Part shown: positions 38,301 through 47,950 of the stretch, piece after piece
How positions within the stretch are numbered: the stretch's first letter is position 1
Layout of the letters: each line of letters starts with the position of its first letter
From: Phoronis australis
Lineage: Eukaryota > Phoronida > Phoronidae
Assembly: GCA_002633005.1 (NCBI GenBank)
Contig: NMRA01000279.1
Span: 261,233 to 321,232 of the forward strand
Length of the DNA stretch: 60,000 nt
Direction of reading: 5' to 3'
Made by a program: the position numbers and the translations under genes
Notes under the pieces: generated by a model
What the model was told of the DNA's origin: nothing
Database searches by the model: none
Seen by the model: the letters and a program-made list of their open reading frames with translations, nothing else

Positions 38301-41300
38301 TGTTGGTGTATACTCTGGCGATGGAATGCCTGTGGAAATATCTTGTGATGTATTTATTAAACTCAGGTATTGAAATTGTGTTGAACTGCAGATATCTTCT
38401 GAATGTTTTTATTGCGGTCATGTATTGAAACTACACTATGTTAGATAGCAGATATCCTCTGATGTTCTCATTGCAGTCAGGGTAGATCTTAGTAACCTTA
38501 GGACATACGCTAGGACCTCGCTAAAATCTAGCCAAAATCATGTATTTTCATTTAAAATACATGGCAGTATCTCGTGTATTCTTGCAAAGTCTTGCTTTTT
38601 AGCAAGGTCCTAGCGTTATTGAACTCTATCCTGGTATTGAAACTGCATTCCGGGTTAGGCTATGCGGAATTCATCGGGGGCAACGAAACAATAATCTTCT
38701 CAGCCAAGACTGTAAACTCTTTGTTATGTTGTGTTTAGTTACACAGTCCAACTGTGACAGTTGTAAGAATAAGAGAAGCATTTACAAAGAACTACTTTCA
38801 CTGACCTTACACGTAAACTTCAACAGTCCTAATATGTGTGAAAGGTATACCTGTTACTTACAACCATCGACAAAATTCTAAGCCTCTATGCCTACTAGTT
38901 AACCCCTCCAAGCCCAAAAAATAGGACCAGACTTTAAGCAGGGCTTGGAATTTTCCGCGGAAACGCGGATTTCCGCTTTTTTCAAATGTGCTTTCCGCTT
39001 TTTTTATTATATTTCCGCGTAAAAAAATCGGAATTGATATAAAATTTCCGCGGCAAATTCCTTTCTTACCGCGGTGTTGCAGACGACGTTCACCTCGAAA
39101 AGCGGAAGTTGCTCTTTATGTTCGGAGGAACGTAAATTGTCAACATTGCCGGGGCATCTGGGATAGCGTGGTGTGATTTTCAATGGCGTCTCGTGTTATT
39201 GTCAAGCGCGGCGACAAATACTACCGCTCTGCAGCCAAAAATGTGTGGGTTGGGAGTAGACGGGCGAGCTAAAAGGACGCAGACACATGCAACTGATGGT
39301 GGAAAGGTTTTTTTTTTTTTTTTAGTCTGCCCGATTTTTGTCGGGGAAAGGTTCACATCGACCAGTTCTAGGCTGGTTATCGGGCGATGATTTGGGCCGT
39401 AAAAGTTTCAAAGTTTCCGCGTTTTTTGTCATTGGTCATTCCAAGCCCTGTTTAAAACATTCGGATGTTTTTATTAACTCAGGTACAGAAACGGCCAAAC
39501 TCGAGTATCTTCTGAATTGTTTTTTCAAACTCAAATATTGAGACTGGGTCAGGCTGACTGATGATACAATGATTGTTGATTTTCTGAATGAAAGTTTTCT
39601 CAGACGTTTGCATTTCTAAGTGAGGATTTCTAAGTGAGGATTGCTAAGTGAAGTCACTGTTTTGAAACCTACTCGGAGTACATTTTTAACTAAATCTTTG
39701 CTTGGGATCCAAACCCTCTGAAGAAATCCAATGCTAAATGTGGCAAATTTGAAGGAATTTTGTTGGTTGGAATATTGTAAGAGATGTGGATATATCCAGA
39801 ACTCCAACCAGAATTCAAAATTGCATGTACTCTTTTGTCTGATGAATAGACGGGTATGCTGTGAATTTGAGTAAGTGTGATTAAAACTATACAACACCCA
39901 GAGACGGCTCCCTTGCATGTTCAACCAGTTTGGAAATGCAGGAAAATTAGACTTTCGTGTTAGAATTTCATACTCTTTAGAATATGTCTGCTTTCAGGGT
40001 TTATTAGACAATTTAAAGAAAGAAAATATTGTCATGTTAATAGCTATGCTAATGTATAGCAGGAACTTAACCACAGTTTAACATAATCTACATTAAACAA
40101 AGCGCAGTTGTATTCATTGATAACTTGTAAATGTGAAAACAAATAATTCTGCAAATGTGTTACCTTTGCACTGATGACTTTCCTCATGGGCTCACGTAGC
40201 CGGCATCATTCAGTATTATTCCTCAACACCACATCATGATACTTACTAGACACGGTTCAGTGATTTGCGACGGATCATTTTCTCCTCAAAACTCATTTCT
40301 TAAAAACATTTGGAAATTTTCAAGTTGCTTCATCTGTCATTCTCACGTCGTCGCTGTATGTTGTGTTTCTAACTAATTTGGCCAAGCAATCGCAGAGATA
40401 AATCATTAGATAAGCCTGCAATGTCTAATTTAAATTGATTCCCTTTGTTTTCAGACCCAAGGAAATAGGTCAACTATACAAGAAGTTTAAGTGGGACTTT
40501 CTGGAAGTGTTCAAGCCTATCATTAACAGCACGATCAAGAACACTGTTCCACTGTATAAGGTCGATGATTTCCGTTTTAAGAGAGATGAAATTCAACGTG
40601 ACATTCAGTACCAGCTCTCTCTTAAATTGGGAGGTAAGTAATTATTTGATTTCTGCCCGATTTCCAGATTCCGGTGTTCATCTACCTGGGTAGTGGTATA
40701 ACTGGTGTGTACCTGGTCTCCTTCAGATGATTGTTAGTGGTATGAGAGATGTGTACCTCGTCTCGATCCCTCATGTAACTGTGGGTGGTATCATAGATGT
40801 GCACGTCATCTCACTAACGTAACTATTAGTGGGTATGATAGACGTGTACGTCGTCTCCCTCATATAACTGTTAGTGGTATGATAGAGGTGAACGTTGTCT
40901 CCCTCATGTAACTGTTAGTGGTATGATAGGATTGTATCTGATCTCCTTCAGGTGACTGTTGCCCCGACTGTTGTGAATCACCAGACTTTCCCTGCAACAA
41001 GCGTGCCATCTGCTGGCATTGCCAGCAACAACCAAACTGCAGCCGTGCGTACCACGCGGACGTGCCCTACTTCAGTCTCAGGGCACTCACTCTCAATGAT
41101 CAAATGATGGGAAGGTACCTGACCAGGCTTCAGCTCCAGGTCAGTTGTCACCAGATCACTTAGAAATAAACGTTGTTCTATGAAAATGGTAAAAATTCTT
41201 CAGTTTAGGACTGGGAGTAATTTGATATTGGTCCTAGGTTTAGGACAACAATGATATTTTTATTGCAAATGCTCAAAATTTTATCAAATGTCATTTTGTG

Positions 41301-43084
41301 ATTGATACACCACAATGCTAAAAGCAAAGCAAAATTTAATTAAGTTCTTGATGAGAAATTTGACAAAATGAAACATCACCTGTTTGCCATATTATGTCCC
41401 AAACTGAAGAATTTTACGATAGTTCAGCAGAGACATCATGAATGAGGAATGCCGTCAAATCGAAATGTTTTAAACCCTGTGTTTTGGAATTATGTAATTA
41501 TTCACCATTTTCACACATCGTGGTAAAACTGGAAAATAATAACTTGTCTCATGGGAAATGGAAAGGGACAAAAGTGTTAAGTTTTCCAAGTTGTAGTTTC
41601 ATTTTTGTTTTATGCAACTTTAAGTTTTTCATAAAAATCCGAAGCTTCCTATTTTTTGTAGCCTCTTATGAAAAAGTGGAGCATTTTAAAAACAATTTCA
41701 AACAGTGTTTTGGAGAACTGTGCATAAAGTGTAAACATGTGAAACTTTCAAAAGAATCTGTTTCTGAGATATAATGTTCCAAAGTTACAGCCAAATTTGA
41801 ACATTTTTGTCAGGTCTTGCATAACCTTAAAATCATTTGTTTTGTTATGCCTCGGTCACTGTGATTATCCATTGCACTATTGATCATAAATATTTGAAAA
41901 AAATAATCAGTCATGGCTACTGGTCTTTCTGTAAAACAAACTTCTCGATGTTGCTAAGCCACCCTGTTCCTCTTGGGGATTAATGACTGTCTGGTTCCTG
42001 TGAAAATTTTGTTGCCCTCTGTCGGTGTTCATAGACTACAATTGAGGGCCTTACAGTTGTTGTTTATGAACACCAGCGGGAACCAGACAGTCATCAGTCC
42101 TTAGAAGGAGCCAGGCGGCTTTGCAACGTCGAGAAGTATATTTATGGTAAGTCCAGTAGCCATGATTCATAATTTTTTGCAACCATTTATTCACCTGGAT
42201 GAATGATAATATCTATCATCTAATCGACCATTAATGTTTATTGCAGGTTCAAGCCGAGACAGAGCAGTTCATCCAAGATCGAAATGTGACGTTGAAGAAG
42301 ATAGACCTGGAAGTGCAGGCTGTATTGAATCAAGGTAAGGTGACGTGAAAAGGTTTTGGCACAGTGTTGGAAGTCAATGTTCCATAAGTTGCAGCAACTA
42401 CTGGGAATTTCTAAAGATAGGCCTACCCAAAAGTACACCCAAAAGTACACCCAAAAGTAGCCCAAAGTACGTCTGTCACTGGGCTTCTTATGTTTATCAA
42501 CTAGGCAACAGGGGGCTGTGAGTGCTAGCAATGCCTGGTCCTATTGGTCGACATGGTATGGTGGTTCTTAAAAGAAAAATTATAGGTGGTGGGTTAGGGC
42601 AATAATTAAATCTAAGATACACATGGCGTTTTAGAAGAAGTGCCTCCCCCATCGACCCTCTTCAGATTTTTGTAGAATGGCCCTGATGATCCTTTAGTAA
42701 TTAATTTTAATTTCTCAGTTGACAGTGCAGCAAAGTCTAATATAAAATTAATGAACTAAAGAATAGTTTTTGTTTTGTTTTGTTTTATTTTGCTTCATGT
42801 TCTTAACTGAAGCTTAATATCTTTTACTTATTTTTAAAGCAAACAAAATTCTGGCTAATGCCACAGCTGAAGCAGTGAAAATCCGAGCATTCGCTGAAGC
42901 GGAGCGAGAGGTCGTGACTCAGACAGAGGAAATGAATGCCCTCAACTCAATGTGTGGCAAACTGAACATCACTCAAGTTGACCACAAGATGTCGCTCTAT
43001 ATGATTCACACTTTGGAACATCTCCCCCATTTGTACAGAGCTGAGGATTACAGCAAGGCCTCTTTGTTCAAACCGTCTCCTTGA
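32354..43084 (+). CDS. uncharacterised SPFH/band-7-like single-pass membrane protein, complete
   Basis: Exons: 32354-32447, 33346-33408, 34929-34974, 35157-35451, 36258-36345, 36853-36934, 37569-37743, 38170-38366, 40455-40633, 40952-41139, 42247-42334, 42840-43084; 579 residues, all phases consistent. Residues 1-222 are acidic and low-complexity, with a PPSY motif at 199-202. A cysteine cluster (C225, C228, C231, C238, C241) precedes one membrane segment (about 253-275). The rest resembles SPFH/prohibitin-like proteins: YYQVALLRTKSTGVVEEDTVYPG, then FEVFKPIIN-type helix, a second cysteine cluster (C409-C436) and an alanine/glutamate-rich helix (470-543; EAVKIRAFAEAEREVV). Five sequons (N371, N435, N482, N505, N541) follow the membrane segment. 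Basic residues before it suggest N-terminus in the cytosol and SPFH part in a lumen, as in erlins (inference). I know similar architecture only from uncharacterised protist and invertebrate proteins and assign no function. Confidence 0.85.
34521..34585. repeat. TGTGTAACT-type short tandem repeat
   Basis: Degenerate 9-11 bp units around TGTGTAACT in an intron of the SPFH-like gene. No role is evident. Confidence 0.7.
34721..34850. repeat. about 43-bp tandem repeat, three units
   Basis: Three imperfect units, each with ATYTCACC followed by CATTCAGTGAATG, starting near 34721, 34763 and 34807. The array lies about 80 bp upstream of the small exon 34929-34974. Confidence 0.75.
35575..35965 (-). 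repeat. pair of tRNA-like repeat units (SINE-related), minus orientation
   Basis: Two related units (about 35575-35680 and 35840-35965) share CTCTCACTTCAGAGTCAGGC-type sequence, CATAGGC, GTTATTAAGAGAGG and CACTGCAGATTCA. On the minus strand each reads like a decayed tRNA: a box-A-like GGTCGACTGG and a box-B-like GAGTTCAAAACTC. A SINE origin is likely but the boxes are weak. Confidence 0.5.
37132..37214. other. assembly gap (83 N) in a G-rich intron
   Basis: The gap lies between exons 36853-36934 and 37569-37743 of the SPFH-like gene. Both flanks are G-rich repeats with GGGGGCTGTG-like units, so the gap probably hides more of the same array. The flanking exons join in frame. Confidence 0.97.
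38345..38477 (+). repeat. tandem repeat spanning the 3' end of a coding exon and its splice donor
   Basis: The end of exon 38170-38366 plus the start of its intron (GATGTATTTATTAAACTCAG then GTATTGAAA) is echoed downstream: GAATGTTTTTATTGCGGTCATGTATTGAAA near 38400-38430, GATGTTCTCATTGCAGTCA near 38460-38479, and again at about 39463-39540 (GGATGTTTTTATTAACTCAG then GTACAG). The last copy keeps a good donor-like CAG/GTAC. The array has been split by two later insertions (38478-38633 and 38939-39450). Confidence 0.65.
38478..38633. mobile_element. 156-bp foldback MITE
   Basis: The arms pair imperfectly from CAGGGTAGATCTTAGTAAC at the left to its near complement ending TCTATCCTG at the right. 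The best-conserved inner part is ACGCTAGGACCTCGCTAAAA against TTTTTAGCAAGGTCCTAGCG. An adjacent tandem copy of the host sequence (near 38415-38435) lacks the element and so shows the pre-insertion state. Confidence 0.7.
38939..39450. mobile_element. short TIR element, copy 2 (hAT-like termini)
   Basis: A 512-bp element that begins CAGGGCTTGGAATTTTCC and ends ATTCCAAGCCCTG, giving a 13-bp terminal complement. Flanks are TTTAAG (38933-38938) and TTTAAA (39451-39456), 5 of 6 matching. The interior is rich in TTTCCGC units. It shares both termini, including the internal CATTGGTCATT before the right end, with the 250-bp element at 2626-2875. No transposase is seen. Confidence 0.75.
40691..40960 (+). 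repeat. 44-45 bp minisatellite running into a splice acceptor
   Basis: Six units start near 40691, 40735, 40780, 40827, 40872 and 40916, each with TAGTGGTAT and a TCTCC-TCA core. The last unit ends inside the coding exon: CTCCTTCAG followed by GTGACTGTT at 40952, the true acceptor. The first unit carries CTCCTTCAG then ATGATTGTT, a near copy of the acceptor. The array therefore seems to have grown from the intron-exon border. Confidence 0.75.
41896..42180. mobile_element. about 285-bp foldback element in SPFH-like gene intron
   Basis: The left arm (from about 41896, with CATGGCTACTGG at 41912-41923, then CTTCTCGATGTTGC, GACTGTCTGGTTCC and GGTGTTCATA) is matched in inverted order by the right arm ending CCAGTAGCCATG at 42153-42164. 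Flanking A/T runs also pair. No coding sequence; MITE-like. Confidence 0.78.
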
Positions 43085-44365
43085 AGCTATGCACTATTTA
43101 CAGATTCTCTTTTTACCGTGTTCTGGATGTCATGAAAAAAACGTACGAGAGGATTTGCTGTGTACTCAAAAATGTCCTAAACGTAGACAAAGAGCAGAGG
43201 TTGCCTCTTACTTTTTGATATTTACATTGAATTACTAAATTGCGTCAAGAAATGTAAAAGCTGTTTCAAACTGTTTGTAATTCATGGCTTATTTTTAGTA
43301 GCTAAAGTCATTCATTGCAAAGACAAAAGAGCGATGGGAACAGTGTTGTGAGGATTTGGTATAATAATTTGGTATTCGGTGTAGTTCATTTTCACAGTAA
43401 AGGCAACTTATTCTGTATGCATGAATCAGCATAATGTCATAGGTGGATCCAGGGGGTTGTCAAGAGGATCCGGACTCCCGTTTTTCCTTGATTTTAGCGA
43501 TCAAATCTAGAATTTTCAAGTTGTTGACTTGGACCACCCTTTTAAAAAATCCTTGATCCGACTCTCCTTTTAAAAAATCCTGTATCCGCCCCTGGCATTC
43601 AATCATTTCGTCCATGTCTATGGTCAACTGGCCATGTGAGTTGAGGGTCCAGTTTTGGTCTCATCACTGTGGTCTAAGAACATTCCAATAACAATGCACA
43701 ATGTTTGATCATTCTGTGAACAAAATAGGTTGTTTACATGAAGCCGCTGTAGTTGTTTGTGTCATGGGTTGTGGGTGCATCAGTACAATTATTTGGTCAA
43801 AACGACTAGGGATGAAAAGTTAAAAGTAATTATCGTTGGTGTAATGAATATTTTTGGACGTTTTACGAGCAGTTTTTAGCAAAACTATATTTCGGTATGA
43901 CAAAATAGATTGGTCATTGCCAAGTTTTTGTAGTGCAAGTGGTGATTTTACAGTGTGGGGACATTTTCATGAAATGGGATTCATTGAATTTGTTAACAGT
44001 TCAGAAAATATTTCATTAACCAAAAAAATCTGTGTTGAACATTTATAGAAAGAGGAATCATGTTTCCAATTTGTTATTACCTTGATCACAATTCAGGTAT
44101 CTTGATCACACAGGTGGATTTCGCGACATGTTAAAACATTTTCACCTTGATTGTTCGTCCTTGTTGAAAGACAGCCTTGCGTCATCATTCCTTTACTTGC
44201 ATCTGTGATACATAAGTCATGTGGTTTAACAGTGTTAATTATTAAGTGTTATTATTATTATTATGAGAATGTGTGCTTCTAATAATTGTATTGATCCAAG
44301 TGATATTTTATTTTCAGTGAAGGATTGTTGAATACTTGTTAATAAAACTTGTACAAAATGCATTT
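43085..44365 (+). other. 3' UTR of SPFH-like gene with polyadenylation signal
   Basis: Non-coding AT-rich sequence after the stop at 43082-43084. A good AATAAA lies at 44341-44346, followed by a T/G-rich stretch, so the transcript probably ends near 44365. A short direct repeat with TTTTAAAAAATCC occurs near 43540-43580. Confidence 0.55.
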
Positions 44366-47300
44366 GTGCTTCGAGTTTCACAGAGGTTTTCTTGAAGCCT
44401 CCTTTAACAGTTAAAATATAAACTCTTCATGTTTTTACTAAAAAATTGGTGGATGTTCTTATGACTTGTTGTTGAACAAGTAATACAAGTGCCTGTTCTC
44501 AGACACATAGGACAATCGCTGTGCCTCCTATTGGCAATTTCAGCATTTTGGTTAATCCGTTTTTGGCATCTACCTCTATCTGTCACAATTAAGATTGTTG
44601 ATTTTTGGACTGACACTTTCAACTACAACTACACCCCTGGTGACAGTTACATTTTTGTGCGTTTACACCAATATCATTCTACTACGTTTTATAAATTAAG
44701 GATCTTTATGAAATGTGGCACTGCTCCGTATTGTGTCATCCTAAATTGTTGAATTTTAATTAAAATACCATGCCAAGAATTGTAAGGTGACACCCCCAGT
44801 GTGTTTATGATGGGTCTAGATTATCTAGAGAACAATAACATCCACACCCTGAGGTGAGGTAATAGCGGCGAATTTCTAGGTAAGCAAACCAGTCAAGTTG
44901 CCTAATCTTGACCGTGACAGTGTCCACGCTGGATTCTTTTTATGTCTGCAATTGTTTGTTTGGCATCACTACTCGCGCGTTAATCATATATTGCTGATGC
45001 TTCAAAGTTGTACAACAGCCATGAAGTCATTATTGACGCATAATTGCTCTGGTCCACTCAAACATTAAATGGATCCATGCTCAAGGTATTGAGGGTTGAT
45101 AGCGTGTGCAGCTCTTATACAAATCAATTTACAAAGAACGAGGTGCCACAAAACAGTCCCAGTGAGGAGATAACAATGCCCTCTGTTGCTCTAACAGCTG
45201 CCTCTGGCTCCTGTACATATGTAACCATAGTATTCATGAAGTGCTGCATGGTGCTGCTAGAGTATTCACACCCAGTGGCTGGTATTGATCTATGGTGGTT
45301 TTGAAATTGTTTGCCTTATAGGGTGACCTTGTTGTTCTGGGCAACATAAAAAGCTATTTTCTTTCTTTGAATTTTCACTGAAAATGCGTATCTGGTAGTC
45401 ATAGTAATGTAGGTAAACCGTGTCACGGCCGACGACGAATATGAGGCCTATTGTTGATGATATAGTTCTGATCTTTTGTCGATAATTTGAAATCAATCAC
45501 AAATGATCTGTTCAGTAAACTTTACTTAATCTACTAAATAAGCACAAATCAATTTGGACAGAGCTCAGTCAACATTCCTCCATTTTGAACATTTCCTTCA
45601 TATCAACAACTAAAATTGCCAGAAAAGATAAACATTTTGCATTGCGTTACTTGAACCATCACTGTTTTTCCTTCTTAATAACACTTTTTGATCTTTTGAG
45701 AACACTATTCAACACCATTCTTATGTTAAAATGAACACCTGTTCACATTTTTATCAAATTTGTGTTCAAGGCCCCACAGTGATTTCTCAGTGTTCAAAAT
45801 TGAGGAATCCTAATTGTAATATATAAAAATAATAAATATAAATTAATCATGTAGTTCAGTGTAAAAACTCAACCTTTCGTCTCAGAAACCAAACCTAGAA
45901 AAGGTGCAACCCCTTAATACAAGTCTAACACACTTTAACTGCCAATTTAAATAATGTTTGCTGTCAAAATTCTTCATGCAAAAAGCAAATACACGAGTCG
46001 ATACAAGCAAACATCACTAGTAACCCGCACCATACTTACTTAAGCGTACACAGCAATAGTTAATAAGCTCCTCGCTTTGACTTGCATGTGAAAAAGACGA
46101 CTCGTCAGCAAGCTTGACCTAACAAAGCTATTTTACTAAAATTCTTATGTTGGCTATCAACAATCATTTAGCTACTAATTACTACTAGAACAGTCATATA
46201 TACTTTTAGCGTGCAGTATATCATAACATAAACAAAACTACCTAGATAGCTTTTAGCAAATCTAATGTTGCCAAGCTAAGGACATGACAAACAAATCAAG
46301 TTGACAGACAGTACAAAACAGTCTAGGTTAAGCCAAAAAACTTAATTGGTTCTGGTCTGGTATCTTTTCAAAAATTGCATTGGTGTTGCAGCGCTTTTTA
46401 GTTGTTCGCTTATTCGAAAAAGAAAATCCAACTGAAAAAAGCAAAATTGATGTGAGATTTGCTGTTTTTACTTAACTCTATCAAATCATGGCATTTCAAA
46501 CCTTGCTTACGTGCCTTTGTTCAGCATTTCAAAGAAAAAACACCATACCTTGACTGTAATTGAGATGAACAGACATTTTTTAGTCGTTGAGTACAGGTCC
46601 CTCAAAAGGAGTCCAAGTGCAGACCAGAACCAATTATGTTTTTTTGGCCTAAATTCTAACCACTAAACAATTGCAAGGGAAACACAGAGAACATGATTAC
46701 ATGTACATATAGCTAGCACCATTTGAATATAGTTTTCGTATTAACGCCTGAGTATTGTTCACTAAAGAAAATGCTCACATACTTTCGACTCTTGTGACTA
46801 TTGCCAAATTTATGGACTTCAACAAAGGAAGCTACATGGGGGTTATAGATGCAGTGATATGAGAGTGTACAGACAGACATTTGTACCAATGACATCACGC
46901 CACCATTGAGATTATCCATTGACAACACTGAACCCTTCATTGTCACCTGAATAATTAGACTTTAATGCTTTTTGATATTTTGACCATGCCACATTATTGA
47001 CTCAGTAAACCAACCCTGGCACAGGGTCATTGTCACATTACTAATGGGTACCACTCCATATACCCACGATATTCCACTGCCCTCTCATACTACTTAATGT
47101 ATCTACTGAGTATTTGGTGTTTTTAAAGGGACTCTGTCCACAACACAGGAGTCACATCACCACGCGAGGAAAGAGACAGACTGAGACCAAGAACCCAAGT
47201 CACATCTCCGAACTAGAACCCAGAACAAGTGTTTATGTTTGCTTACTTCAATATATTCTAGTTTACGCAAATGTGTTTCCTAGTGCAAGTCTAAATTTGA

Positions 47301-47950
47301 TGACCCACTTGATACCCATGAAGCAGGCCTGGAGTAAACAAATGCGAACTAGGATTAGATGTTTATCTACGTCAACCATATTATACTAGAGTGCAGAATA
47401 ACAGGCTCGTATCTTATTAGTTCATACTGAAGTTCAGCAGAAAATATCAAAAATAATTTTGAGTTTGGAGAGAATCACTTTTGGAAACAGAACAATAAAA
47501 AACTCACATTCTGTCACATCTATGCAAACTTAGACAGTGGTGAGGTTATGTGAATCAAAATGCAAACTTTCAGCTAATACTTCACATCATACTGATACCA
47601 GTTTCAAAACCCGGATGCCATCAACAGAAAAAATGCTTCAGGTTGAGATTCACCAAAATTTTAAACTAAATCGCTCTAGATCATTTAACACTGGCATCAA
47701 ACATACTCACAGTTCTTTTATCCACAGGTAACAATAACTAACTAAAAATGCATACCATTGAACTTCAATAAATTTTACAACAATCCAGGGCTTCAATGAG
47801 AAATGGAGTGAATTGGTGGCACTGGTAATATTCGAATTGCTTTGCTTAAAAAAACTCTTGCGTCCAGAAAAACATTACATTGCCTACTAAATACTGCAGC
47901 CGAGCGGGAACCACACCTGATTGCAGGGAGGTGGGGCACTAGAGTCTGTT
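44366..47950. other. convergent intergenic region, no gene seen
   Basis: About 3.6 kb between the SPFH-like gene and the 3' end of RSU1. ORFs are short and resemble nothing I know. Part should be RSU1 3' UTR (minus strand). I see no RNA gene or clear transposon here. Confidence 0.5.

Noticed and set aside
44489-44752. 87-codon ORF with a hydrophobic start
   Set aside because: It lies just after a clear polyadenylation signal in AT-rich sequence, and shows no conserved motif.
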